Source of the DNA: CAZPHU01 sp964419255
GTDB lineage: Bacteria > Fibrobacterota > Chitinivibrionia > Chitinivibrionales > CAYFVL01
DNA: 29,557 bases
NCBI GenBank assembly: GCA_964419255.1
Contig: CAYQOU010000054.1
Location: 1 to 29,557 of the forward strand
Direction of reading: 5' to 3'
In this document: one piece after another, positions 7,137-15,907 of the stretch
Position numbering within the stretch: position 1 is the stretch's first letter
Layout of the letters: every line of letters begins with the position of its first letter
The notes under the pieces: generated by a model
What the model was told of the DNA's origin: nothing
Databases searched by the model: none
Seen by the model: only the letters and a program-made list of their open reading frames with translations
Made by a program: the position numbers and the translations under genes

Positions 7137-7313
7137 TCAGTAGACCTCCTCAAATAAAATATGAGTACTCTCATCCTCCGTATTAAACCAGAATAAAGTC
7201 ATCCCGCCATAGACAGTGAAGCACTCGTGCCACTCGGACCTGTCGGAACATGGATATATATGATGATACCGTTCTTTGGCACGTTCAAACAACTTTTTCT
7301 GTAATTCGCTCAT
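7137..7313 (-). CDS. Small conserved-looking protein, 58 aa, function unknown
   Basis: The frame starts with ATG at 7313 (MSELQKKLFERAKER), continues ...HIYPCSDRSEWHECFT... and ends ...LFWFNTEDESTHILFEEVY before TGA. A GAGGA ribosome binding site lies about 8 nt upstream. The composition is protein-like: an amphipathic helix with KK/ER, two cysteines, several aromatic residues and an acidic end. The pattern recalls short uncharacterised proteins I associate with spirochaetes and Fibrobacteres (E-R-A-K ... YPC ... W ... CFT ... FWFNT-D-STH), but I cannot verify that. It sits between the ftsZ terminator hairpin and smpB (157 bp downstream). I assign no function. Confidence 0.65.
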   Translation of the reverse strand: MSELQKKLFERAKERYHHIYPCSDRSEWHECFTVYGGMTLFWFNTEDESTHILFEEVY

Positions 7314-7355
7314 ATTTTTTTTCCTCAGACATTTTAATAGAAAAGAAGGAGGAGG

Positions 7356-7380
7356 TTCGGCGGGACAAAATCCCGCCGAA
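7356..7380 (-). terminator. Hairpin at the end of the dcw cluster
   Basis: TTCGGCGGGA and TCCCGCCGAA form a perfect 10-bp GC-rich stem with a 5-nt loop, 9 bp past the ftsZ stop codon on the minus strand. The sequence after the stem is pyrimidine-rich (CCTCCTCCTTCTTTTCT) rather than a clean U-tract. Termination may therefore be partial and allow read-through into the 58-aa gene and smpB. Confidence 0.65.
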
Positions 7381-7389
7381 ACCCGCTGA

Positions 7390-8787
7390 CTACTGCATCT
7401 GCTTTCTCAGGAATGTCGGAACGTCCATATCGTCTTCGTAATGAGTAATCACCTGCCCTTTAGAGACAAAGATCTGTTCTTTCTGAACATTTTCCTTGTG
7501 GTACACCACCGGAAATTCAAGCGATTCTTTCTGAGCATCACTGTCTTTTTCATTTTTGATCATCTGCTGATCCTGTGGCGCGGCCTGTGGCTCAACGATA
7601 GTGATTTCGGATTCATCTTCCCTCATGGCATCAGATTCGGTTTGCTGAGTCCCTGAGTCCTTGTCCTCCTGTATGATCTCTTTTTCTTCCTGCGATTTAT
7701 CTTTCTTCTCTTCTAAATTGATAGAAAGCTGCTCTACTTTCTTTTCGGGCTGTTTTTTGCCCGGCAGACGAACAGATAGCTTATTTCCCTGGAGGGCATC
7801 GCGATTGGAGGAGGTGGTTTCCTCTTCGCTGAATCCGGTGGCAATTACGGTGACCTGTATCTTCCCATTCATCTCAGGATCGATAACAGCACCGAAGATG
7901 ATGTTGCTTTCCGATTGCTCACCGACAGCGTCCTGAATCGACTGCGTGGCATCACTGACATCATAGAGGGTCATATCTTCGCCCCCGGTGATATTTATCA
8001 GAATGCCTTTTGCTCCCGCGATGGAGATGTCATCCAGAAGCGGGCTGTGGATTGCACTATCGGCGGCGATTGCCGCACGGTTTTCACCCTCAGCCAGACC
8101 GCTACCCATAAGCGCATCTCCCATCCCTTTCATGATTGTCTTGACATCGGCAAAATCCAGATTGACCAGTCCATGACCGGAGATCAGATCCGAAATTCCT
8201 TTCGTCGCCTGACAGAGAATCTCATCGGCGCTCTTAAAAGCATCCATAAGCGACGTCTGTCGGTCGACAATGGAGAGAAGCTTCTGATTGGGAATCACGA
8301 TGATTGTATCCACACACTTGCGAAGCTCATCTATACCCTTGCGTGCATTCCGGTCCCGCACTTTTCCCTCGAATAGAAACGGACGGGTAACGATTGCAAC
8401 AGTCAGAATATCCATCTCCTGAGCGACTTCCGCCACAACCGGCGATCCCCCCGTACCGGTGCCACCGCCCATACCGGCAGTGATAAAAACCATATCCGCA
8501 CCATCGAGTACAGCAGCAATTTTTTCGCGGTCCTCCTCCATGGCAATCCGGCCTATCTCGGGATTGGCTCCCGCTCCCAGTCCGCGGGTAATCTTCTCAC
8601 CAATCTGGATACGGTGTGTCGCACGGTTATTGTCAAGAGCCATCGCATCGGTGTTTACCGAAATAAACTCGACCCCGGTTAGCCCTTCTGTGACCATACG
8701 ATTAACTGCATTCCCACCGGCTCCACCAACACCGATAACCTTCATCTTTGCCATTGCGTCAAAGCTTTCGTCAAAAGAAAACTCCAT
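7390..8787 (-). CDS. ftsZ: Cell division GTPase FtsZ
   Basis: FtsZ forms the Z-ring that organises septation. The 465-aa protein has the tubulin signature GGGTGTG (107-113), the N-terminal nucleotide-binding GVGGAGGNAVNRM (19-31) and T7 loop NLDFADVK (209-216), which supplies the catalytic Asp residues to the next subunit. The globular core ends near 318. A long Glu/Lys/Gln-rich linker spans about 320-450, much longer than E. coli's roughly 50 residues. The C-terminal peptide DDMDVPTFLRKQ (452-463) is the binding site for FtsA-type partners. ATG 8787 has a strong AAGGAGG upstream. ftsA ends 45 bp upstream. Confidence 0.99.
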   Translation of the reverse strand: MEFSFDESFDAMAKMKVIGVGGAGGNAVNRMVTEGLTGVEFISVNTDAMALDNNRATHRIQIGEKITRGLGAGANPEIGRIAMEEDREKIAAVLDGADMVFITAGMGGGTGTGGSPVVAEVAQEMDILTVAIVTRPFLFEGKVRDRNARKGIDELRKCVDTIIVIPNQKLLSIVDRQTSLMDAFKSADEILCQATKGISDLISGHGLVNLDFADVKTIMKGMGDALMGSGLAEGENRAAIAADSAIHSPLLDDISIAGAKGILINITGGEDMTLYDVSDATQSIQDAVGEQSESNIIFGAVIDPEMNGKIQVTVIATGFSEEETTSSNRDALQGNKLSVRLPGKKQPEKKVEQLSINLEEKKDKSQEEKEIIQEDKDSGTQQTESDAMREDESEITIVEPQAAPQDQQMIKNEKDSDAQKESLEFPVVYHKENVQKEQIFVSKGQVITHYEDDMDVPTFLRKQMQ

Positions 8788-8832
8788 ACCGTTCCTCCTT
8801 TAAGGATTATATACGTTTAATCAGCATTCAGA

Positions 8833-10068
8833 TCAGAAGAATTCACGCACCCACGATTTCATCTTGTCAAATATTCGCTTAAAATTGTCATCTCCTCCGC
8901 CCAGCTTTTTCGACTTTCTGGCCGGTTTGTTTTGCATGCCGTACATACATAAACCGATTCCGGTCGAGTGTATAGGAGAACTCGCGGCTTCAGTCAGACC
9001 ACCAAAGCCTGCGGGCACACCAAGCTTGACCGGCATCTCAAACACCCTTTCGGCAAGATCCTCAATACCTTCCATCAGCGACCCACCACCAGTCAAAACG
9101 ATTCCGGCTCCAAGCATATCCGCATATTCGGTACGCTTGATTTCCCGAAGAGCCAGTGACATGATTTCTTCCAGACGAGGCTCAATTATCGATGCGAGCA
9201 CTGCTTTGGACACTTCGCGCTGTTCACGTCCACCAACCCCCGGCACACTGACAAAATCACTGTTTCTCACCAATGGAGAAAATGCACATCCATACTGTTT
9301 TTTTATTTCCTCCGCCTTTTCGATGGGAGTTCTAATTCCGATCGCAATATCTTTTGTCACGTACTCACCACCAAGTCCCACCACTGCGGTATGGCGGATG
9401 CTGTCCTCGGCAAAGATGGCGATGTCCGTTGTTCCCCCTCCCATGTCGATCAAGGCAACCCCCAGCTCCTTTTCATCTTTCTCCAAAACACTGTAACAGC
9501 TGGCCAATGGTTCCAGCACCAGATCGATTACTTTCAGCCCCGCTTTGTCTACGCTTTTGTATATGTTCTGAGCACTGGTAACAGCACCGGTTATAATATG
9601 CACCTGTGTTTCCAAACGTACGCCTGACATGCCGATAGGATCTTTTATTCCCTTCTGATCGTCGACTATATACTCCTGTGGTATCACATGGAGAATTTCC
9701 CTGTCCATTGGTATAGAAACCGCCTTGGCCGCATCGATTGCCCGAACGACATCCAGTTCCGTGATTTCGTTATTATCTCCGGAGGTCGCAACAACCCCCT
9801 TGCTGTTAATTGCCCGAATATGATCGCCGGCGATACCGACGTACACCGCATCGACATCTACCCCGGCCATCAGCTCCGCTTCCTCGACCGCTTTCTGAAT
9901 GGATCTGACGGTCTTGTCAATATTGACAACGACTCCCTTACGTAATCCATCCGAGCGACTGACACCTACACCAATGATCTTCAGTTCACCATTGGAATCA
10001 AGCTCCGAGATAATACATGCTATCTTGGTAGTCCCGATATCCAAACCGACAAACACATTGTCATCCAT
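8833..10068 (-). CDS. ftsA: Cell division protein FtsA
   Basis: FtsA is an actin-like ATPase that tethers FtsZ to the membrane and recruits later divisome proteins. The 411-aa protein has phosphate-1 VGLDIGTTKIACII (8-21), the SHS2/1C domain around 84-160, phosphate-2 ALIDMGGGTTDIAIF (about 205-219) and the adenosine motif GIVLTGGGSLMEGI (about 322-335). The C-terminal amphipathic helix FKRIFDKMKSWVREFF (396-411) is the membrane anchor. ATG 10068 follows GGAGGGATAAGG. It lies 40 bp after ftsQ and 45 bp before ftsZ in the usual ftsQ-ftsA-ftsZ order. Confidence 0.99.
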   Translation of the reverse strand: MDDNVFVGLDIGTTKIACIISELDSNGELKIIGVGVSRSDGLRKGVVVNIDKTVRSIQKAVEEAELMAGVDVDAVYVGIAGDHIRAINSKGVVATSGDNNEITELDVVRAIDAAKAVSIPMDREILHVIPQEYIVDDQKGIKDPIGMSGVRLETQVHIITGAVTSAQNIYKSVDKAGLKVIDLVLEPLASCYSVLEKDEKELGVALIDMGGGTTDIAIFAEDSIRHTAVVGLGGEYVTKDIAIGIRTPIEKAEEIKKQYGCAFSPLVRNSDFVSVPGVGGREQREVSKAVLASIIEPRLEEIMSLALREIKRTEYADMLGAGIVLTGGGSLMEGIEDLAERVFEMPVKLGVPAGFGGLTEAASSPIHSTGIGLCMYGMQNKPARKSKKLGGGDDNFKRIFDKMKSWVREFF

Positions 10069-10108
10069 TCCTTATCCCTCCTCCATCTTTACAGACGCTA
10101 TAGCTCTT

Positions 10109-10930
10109 TTATTGCACATATGCCATATTGCTGTAGCGAAGATCTATGGATTTTGGCGTCTGTGCATTTTCTGCATGTATCGATTGAAGTACCTGCCACA
10201 GATGGGCGATACCCGTTGAGATCCGTGAAGTCTGGAGCGCTATCGTCACAGAGCTTGCCTCCAGTCCGATTCGCACATTATCATTATTGTCAAATGAAGC
10301 GTGAGCCAGTCGTTTGGCTATTTCGGGCTGCGTTTTTTGCACCTGCGTCAAAAAGGAACTCAACCGCTGCTTGTCACTGTCAATTAATACTCTGTTTCCT
10401 CCCGGCACCACGCTATCGCGCAGGCCGGTGAAAACCGGCAGGTTGAAATATTGCTGCTTCGGTAAATCAATCAGTACACCATGTTCGTCCGTCAAATACA
10501 CGTTATCTATGGCAATCAGAGCTATCGGCTCGCGCTCACGAATGGTGATCACAACAGTCGCAGGAAAGCACCTCTTCACCCTTGCCTCAGATACCCATGG
10601 TATTTTTTTCATGTTATTGATGATCTGTTTTTTCTCTATGCGCAGCAGCGATTTTCCTTTCTTTATCCCCGATAAAGCAATAACCGTTGCAGTGTCTACC
10701 CGCTCTATACCATGCACCTCTATAGCCTCTATTCTGAGAAAATTCTGCTTGCGAACGATTTGCCCGATTTGCCGGCCCCCCATTACCATACCCACCGCAA
10801 CACCCAAAAGCCCCAGAATCAAGGCAGATGATATACATACGCGTTTGAGTGAAAAACGAATTTTCTTTCGTACTTTTTTCTTCTTTTCCGCAAGACTTTT
10901 GCGCCTGTTAGCACCGATTCGCTTAGCCAT
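10109..10930 (-). CDS. ftsQ: Cell division protein FtsQ/DivIB
   Basis: FtsQ is a bitopic divisome protein that joins the cytoplasmic ring to the periplasmic synthases through FtsL and FtsB. The 273-aa protein has a very basic cytoplasmic tail (residues 1-30, rich in K and R) and one membrane helix at about 31-51. A POTRA domain follows at about 64-139 (LRIEAIEVHGIERVD...IPWVSEARVKRCFPATVVITIREREPIA), then the beta-domain to the C-terminus. It overlaps the murC stop by 8 bp. ddl and murB, frequent neighbours of ftsQ, are absent. Confidence 0.95.
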   Translation of the reverse strand: MAKRIGANRRKSLAEKKKKVRKKIRFSLKRVCISSALILGLLGVAVGMVMGGRQIGQIVRKQNFLRIEAIEVHGIERVDTATVIALSGIKKGKSLLRIEKKQIINNMKKIPWVSEARVKRCFPATVVITIREREPIALIAIDNVYLTDEHGVLIDLPKQQYFNLPVFTGLRDSVVPGGNRVLIDSDKQRLSSFLTQVQKTQPEIAKRLAHASFDNNDNVRIGLEASSVTIALQTSRISTGIAHLWQVLQSIHAENAQTPKSIDLRYSNMAYVQ

Positions 10931-12305
10931 CCACCACTCCCTGGAGAAGCTTTTGGCCGATAGTGTTTATGTCCCCTGCCCCCATTAGAACAACCATATC
11001 TCCCTGCGAAAGCAGCGGAGCCAGGTACTCGACCACAGCATCTTTGTTTTCTATGTACGCAACCTGCTCATACCCGTTTGCCCGCATACGCTCTGCTATT
11101 TGCGCGGCGGACACGCCTTTTAATGGCTCTTCGCGAGCCTTGTATATGCTGGTGATTATGGCTTTGTCAGCCGCTGACAGGCTTAAGGCAAACTCATCCA
11201 GAAAGTCTCTTGTCCGCGTATACAGATGAGGCTGAAAGACAGCGACCACTCTCGATGCCCCCGTGGTTTTAGCAGCTGCAAGTGTTGCGGCTATTTCACT
11301 TGGATGATGCGCATAATCATCAATTACGGTTACGCCTCTTTGAGTACCAACAACTTCAAAACGACGATGCACACCTTCGTAGGCGGCAAGGGCTTGCTGG
11401 ATTTTCTCCACTGATAAACCTCTGTTCAGTGCAATTGTAATCGCGGCAAGCGCATTGCGTACATTGTGCATACCGAATAAAGGAACTGTAAAGGTACCGA
11501 TAGAGTCATTACCCGAAGTAAGAATAAAACTCATTCCGCCATCTACGTTGTGAACATCTTTTGCGCGAAACTGCGCCATACTCGAGGTTCCATAGGTAAC
11601 CACCGGCGCTTTTATTCTGGGTATCAGACCAGCCGCCCGAGGATCATCGATGCAGATGACCACGGCGCCAAAAAATGGGACCCTGTGAGTATAGTCCAGA
11701 AAAGCCTCTTCTATTTGATCGATACTTCCATAACAGTCAAGGTGATCGGCCTCTATATTGGTGATTACCGCCACAGATGGATACATAGATAAAAAGGAAC
11801 GATCATACTCATCTGCCTCTGTCACCAGCAGTGGACCGCTGCCCGGTACGGCGTTTGCTTTGCGCTGCAGGAGTGTTCCTCCGACAATCACCATCGGGTC
11901 CTCGCCGGCATGCGTCAGGATATGTCCGGTTAGAGCTGTGGTTGTGGTCTTTCCATGTGTACCGGCGATTCCGATACTGAACCTGGCCCGCATCAGATCT
12001 CCCAGCATTTCGGCACGCCTGATAAGCGCCTGTTCATGATCTTTTGCGTAAACCATTTCCGGATTATCGGGGCTGATAGCGCTTGAATATACTACCAGAT
12101 CGGCGTGCGTTATTAGATCCGGATTATGGTTTGACTGAATACGAATACCCAAATCTTCAAGCCGCTCCGTCACCGGTGTGAGTTGCCGGTCGCTTCCCGT
12201 TACGATATGCCCCATCCGATGCATGATATGGGCAAGCGGACTCATCCCCGCACCACCGATGCCTATAAAGTGTATTTTTCTTTTTATCTGAAACATAGTA
12301 CTCAT
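10923..12305 (-). CDS. murC: UDP-N-acetylmuramate--L-alanine ligase
   Basis: MurC is the cytoplasmic ATP-dependent ligase adding L-Ala to UDP-MurNAc. The 460-aa protein shows the Rossmann start IHFIGIGGAGMSPLA (11-25), the ATP loop GTHGKTTTT (115-123), the central NIEADHLDCYGS motif and YAHHPSEI. It also has the C-terminal FQPHLYTRT motif, typical of MurC and distinct from MurD/E/F. Its ATG overlaps the murG stop (ATGA). The substrate maker MurB is not encoded nearby. Confidence 0.98.
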   Translation of the reverse strand: MSTMFQIKRKIHFIGIGGAGMSPLAHIMHRMGHIVTGSDRQLTPVTERLEDLGIRIQSNHNPDLITHADLVVYSSAISPDNPEMVYAKDHEQALIRRAEMLGDLMRARFSIGIAGTHGKTTTTALTGHILTHAGEDPMVIVGGTLLQRKANAVPGSGPLLVTEADEYDRSFLSMYPSVAVITNIEADHLDCYGSIDQIEEAFLDYTHRVPFFGAVVICIDDPRAAGLIPRIKAPVVTYGTSSMAQFRAKDVHNVDGGMSFILTSGNDSIGTFTVPLFGMHNVRNALAAITIALNRGLSVEKIQQALAAYEGVHRRFEVVGTQRGVTVIDDYAHHPSEIAATLAAAKTTGASRVVAVFQPHLYTRTRDFLDEFALSLSAADKAIITSIYKAREEPLKGVSAAQIAERMRANGYEQVAYIENKDAVVEYLAPLLSQGDMVVLMGAGDINTIGQKLLQGVVDG

Positions 12306-13396
12306 CCAACAGTATCTGAAATTGTATCGACGATGTCTGACGCGGCACTTGCAGGCGTATAGTTAAGAGCCTTGCGGCACATTGTCTCGTGTAGCTCACT
12401 ATCCCCTAGAATGCGCATAACCGTCTCTTCCACAGTTTTCCCACACTCTTCACTTTGGGCTATTCTGTAGCCCCAGCCCTGACTTTCAACATATCCTGCA
12501 TTTACCCATTGATGATTCTCGGCCGCCCAGGGTAGCGGAATAAGAACGCATGGAAGCCCAAAAAAGGCGATTTCGTTCAGCGTCGATGCTCCCGAGCGTC
12601 CTATGACAACTTTTGCCCGCGCATAATAGGGATACAGATCATCGATTGTATCAAAAACAAATACCCCTGGCCGATCTCCCATTTCTTTACATATGGGCTT
12701 ATAGGAGGTTGTGCCTGTCTGCCATACGACCTGCCATCCCTTATCGTTGATATTCTTCACAGCCTGGATAAGGCAGGTGTTCATAGAAGCTGCTCCCTGA
12801 CTTCCTCCACAAATCAAAATGCATCGTTTCTGCCTGTCAAAGCCCTGTGGATATTCAAAATCGGCATACGTTCCTTCGATCGGTCTCACCGGGGTGCCGG
12901 TAATCATTGTGTTTCCTTTAATACTCCATTCCTCGGCCACCGGAAACCCCAGAAAAACCATCCGTGCACCTTTTGAAAACATCCTTATCACCAGGCCGGG
13001 AACAGTGTTTTGCTCCTGGAGGAAAAAAGGGATTTTTCGCAGCTTTGCGGCAGCAAGCACCGGCGCACTGACATATCCGCCAAAAGCGATTACGGCATCC
13101 GGCCTCTGTTTTTTGAACAACAGATTCATTCGTCTGACCGAATTTACAAAGGCAAATATCGCATGAACATTTTTTGGTGATACCGAACGACGTATTCCCT
13201 GTACATCTACAATTTCCAGGGGAATATCATATTTTTCGCAGAGTTCCCTTTCTCTGCTTCGCGATGTACCTATCCATAAAAGCGAAAAAGAATGTTTCCG
13301 TCTTCTGCATTCCATTGCCACCGCCAGTGCCGGAAAGATATGCCCTCCTGTGCCCCCTGCTGCAATCACGATTTTTTTCTTTTCCACCTGTATCAT
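12302..13396 (-). CDS. murG: Lipid II synthase, UDP-GlcNAc transferase MurG
   Basis: MurG is a peripheral membrane GT-B transferase that adds GlcNAc to lipid I. The 364-aa protein has the acceptor-side glycine loop GGTGGHIFPALAVA (14-27), LFLQEQNTVPG-like FFLQEQNTVPG and the second glycine loop GGSQGAASMN. The UDP-GlcNAc site GRSGASTLNEIAFFGLPCV...LPWAAENHQWVNA is also present. ATG 13396 starts the protein a few residues before the first beta strand and has GAGG about 11 nt upstream. The frame is open to 13561, but that would overlap ftsW by about 140 bp and is not MurG-like. Its substrate enzyme MraY is not encoded in this cluster. Confidence 0.97.
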   Translation of the reverse strand: MIQVEKKKIVIAAGGTGGHIFPALAVAMECRRRKHSFSLLWIGTSRSRERELCEKYDIPLEIVDVQGIRRSVSPKNVHAIFAFVNSVRRMNLLFKKQRPDAVIAFGGYVSAPVLAAAKLRKIPFFLQEQNTVPGLVIRMFSKGARMVFLGFPVAEEWSIKGNTMITGTPVRPIEGTYADFEYPQGFDRQKRCILICGGSQGAASMNTCLIQAVKNINDKGWQVVWQTGTTSYKPICKEMGDRPGVFVFDTIDDLYPYYARAKVVIGRSGASTLNEIAFFGLPCVLIPLPWAAENHQWVNAGYVESQGWGYRIAQSEECGKTVEETVMRILGDSELHETMCRKALNYTPASAASDIVDTISDTVG

Positions 13397-13422
13397 ACTT
13401 TTGTATTCCTCTCCATATTCCG

Positions 13423-14526
13423 TTATTCCCGGATCTGGACCTGGCTTGAAATGTTGAGCAAAATGCCTATACTGCACATGGTAAAAACAAGACTCATTCC
13501 ACCGTAACTTAGAAAAGGCAGAGGTAAACCTGTTGTCGGAACGAGTCCGGTGTTTACACACGCATGCAAAATAACGTACAAAGCAAGCACAAAAGTAATC
13601 CCGAAAGCCATCACCTGCCCCATACGATCAGGTGCCCGCATGGCAATTTTTAAGCCCCGAACAACAATGAAACTGTAAATGCCAAGCACCGCAAGCAATC
13701 CAACAAATCCGATCTCCTCACCAAGAATGGAGAAAACAAAATCGGTATGAGGCTCGGGAAGGTAAAACAGTTTCTGATTCCCCTGCCCCAGTCCCACACC
13801 GAATATCCCACCATGCCCTAATCCGATAAGTGCCTGGTAGGTCTGATATCCCAGATCCGATTTGTGCTCAGTAAGATGCAAATGTCCAAGAAGCCTCATG
13901 CGCCTGTATGGAGAAAAGGCAACAGCCATCGCGGCAACGGGTAAACAGACGACGCCAACGGCGGCAATATGCCATACCTTTGCCCCTGAGATGAAAAGCA
14001 GAGCCATTCCGACTACCCCGATAAGAGCCGCAGTACTGAAATCCGGTTCAAGGACGACCAGAAAACACAACAGTCCGATTTTAATCACTTGCTCAACAAA
14101 AACTCTTCCCTCGCGAATCGTGTATCCTTTCAGCTGAGCCTGCTTTGCCAACAAAATTATCATTGCGATACGGGCGAATTCTGATACTTGAAATCGCAGA
14201 AAACCGATGCGAACCCACCGTTTTGCACCATTGATTGCCTGGCTTTCAGGAAGCAGGAGCACATAGACTAATAAGACGACTGCTGCAATATATCCAATAT
14301 GACTGGCTTTGCCTAAAGCATGATAATCGACATTTATGAACACCGTCAGTGCTATCAGTCCCAGCAAAGCTCGAATCAGTTGACGACCGAGGAAAAAATC
14401 GGCGCCCCCGAATCGTTGTTGCGCCAGCGCAAATGAAGAGCTATAGACAAATACGATCCCCAGGCCCAGAAGCAGCAAAGAGGAAATCAAAATGCCCGCA
14501 TCGATACCATTACGCTTTCTTTCCAC
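13423..14526 (-). CDS. ftsW: Septal peptidoglycan polymerase FtsW (SEDS family)
   Basis: FtsW is the divisome glycosyltransferase that pairs with the PBP encoded by ftsI. The 367-aa protein has about ten membrane helices and SEDS motifs: NGAKRWVRIG (about 99-108), LEPDFSTA (with the conserved Asp), GLGQGNQKLFYLPEPHTDFVF, and PTTGLPLPFLSYGG near the C-terminus. Placement between murD and murG supports FtsW rather than RodA. Its start overlaps the murD end by 17 bp, and murG begins 26 bp downstream. Confidence 0.96.
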   Translation of the reverse strand: MERKRNGIDAGILISSLLLLGLGIVFVYSSSFALAQQRFGGADFFLGRQLIRALLGLIALTVFINVDYHALGKASHIGYIAAVVLLVYVLLLPESQAINGAKRWVRIGFLRFQVSEFARIAMIILLAKQAQLKGYTIREGRVFVEQVIKIGLLCFLVVLEPDFSTAALIGVVGMALLFISGAKVWHIAAVGVVCLPVAAMAVAFSPYRRMRLLGHLHLTEHKSDLGYQTYQALIGLGHGGIFGVGLGQGNQKLFYLPEPHTDFVFSILGEEIGFVGLLAVLGIYSFIVVRGLKIAMRAPDRMGQVMAFGITFVLALYVILHACVNTGLVPTTGLPLPFLSYGGMSLVFTMCSIGILLNISSQVQIRE

Positions 14527-15904
14527 CTGGATCCCTTTTGTTCAGGTTTTTTACCGATTTTATAAATTCTTCTCCCCTTTGTTCATAGCTGCTGAACATA
14601 TCGAAACTTGAACATCCTGGAGACATCACTACAACATCACCGCTTTGTGCACATGATGAGGCTACAGCAACTGCTTCCTCTAAAGTGTGCGCCTGTTTTA
14701 CCTCGGTGGCCCCTTTCCATTCCCTTGCGATTCTTCCGGCGGCTTCCCCGATCAGAACCGCACACTTGACATGTCTGGCTATGGCATTTCTTGCAGCTGC
14801 GAAATCACACCCTTTATCTTTTCCCCCTGCAATTACTATCACATTATTTTCAAATGCCGAGACTGCACTAATCACCGATTCGGCAGTCGTTGCCTTTGAA
14901 TCATTAAAATAGCGCACATTTTCGATACAGGCGACATACTCAAGACGATGGGCCAATCCCGAGAAACTGCTGAGTCCGCGGGCAATCTGGGCTTTGCTTA
15001 GCCCCGCAGCCCATGCCAGTGCCGCAGCGGCACAGGCGTTATCGTAATTATGTTTACCCGCAAGCTTCATTTCGCTTAGAGAAACAATCTGCTCGGATAT
15101 GCCGCCGGCATTGCGCCACATTTTTTTCCCATCATGCCAAAAGCACGTATATTCTTTGCTTCTGCCACCAAACAATACCACATCCACTCGCGACCCAAGC
15201 TCCTGTGCCCACTTCCGCAGTCGTGAATCCTGTGAATTGAGCACGAGTGTATCGCTGCTTTGCATATTGCGTGTCAACTCTTTTTTTGCATTATAGTAGT
15301 GCTCTTCACTTTCATACCGGTCGAGATGGTTTTTGAACAGATTAAGCACCGCTGCGGCATGCGGACGAAAACGGTCTATTGTTTCCAACTGGAAGCTGCT
15401 CACCTCAGCTACAATAAAACCGTTTTCCGGTATACTCTCTACCACCGCACTGAGCGGCAGACCGATGTTTCCAGCCACAACCGACGGAAGTTGCGCCGTT
15501 TGCAATATTGCCCCAAGTAACGAAACCGTCGTACTCTTGCCAGTCGACCCGGTCACCGCAAGAAAAGGTGCCTTTGCGAATCTATATGCGAGCTCAATTT
15601 CCGACCAGACCGCGACTCCTTTGGCACGGGCCTGCTGAACTATGGGTATACTTTTTGGTATACCCGGGGACAAGACAATCAGATCGCTTTCCAACACTCT
15701 TTTGGTATGCCCTGCGGCTTCATGCGCAACATGACTCAGGCCGTTGGAAGCAAGTATAAAATCCATTCTGTCGTTGGGACAACTGTCACTGATAAACACC
15801 TCTGCACCATGCGAAAGTGCCAACTTTGCCGCTGCGATACCACTCCTGGCGATGCCTAATATCGTAATCCTGTGCGGTATGATCCGGTTTTTATTTATGT
15901 TCAT
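14510..15904 (-). CDS. murD: UDP-MurNAc-L-alanine--D-glutamate ligase
   Basis: MurD adds the D-Glu made by MurI. The 464-aa protein has an N-terminal Rossmann domain (RITILGIARSGIAAA), the ATP loop GSTGKSTT (119-126; many MurD have GTNGKS), AEVSSFQLE and NLFKNHLDRY. It continues with YFNDSKATTAES and the C-terminal SPGCSSFDMFSSYEQRGEEF, which is characteristic of MurD. Its start is 3 bp after the murF stop, exactly where mraY usually intervenes. The end overlaps ftsW. Confidence 0.98.
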   Translation of the reverse strand: MNINKNRIIPHRITILGIARSGIAAAKLALSHGAEVFISDSCPNDRMDFILASNGLSHVAHEAAGHTKRVLESDLIVLSPGIPKSIPIVQQARAKGVAVWSEIELAYRFAKAPFLAVTGSTGKSTTVSLLGAILQTAQLPSVVAGNIGLPLSAVVESIPENGFIVAEVSSFQLETIDRFRPHAAAVLNLFKNHLDRYESEEHYYNAKKELTRNMQSSDTLVLNSQDSRLRKWAQELGSRVDVVLFGGRSKEYTCFWHDGKKMWRNAGGISEQIVSLSEMKLAGKHNYDNACAAAALAWAAGLSKAQIARGLSSFSGLAHRLEYVACIENVRYFNDSKATTAESVISAVSAFENNVIVIAGGKDKGCDFAAARNAIARHVKCAVLIGEAAGRIAREWKGATEVKQAHTLEEAVAVASSCAQSGDVVVMSPGCSSFDMFSSYEQRGEEFIKSVKNLNKRDPGGKKA

Positions 15905-15907
15905 CTG

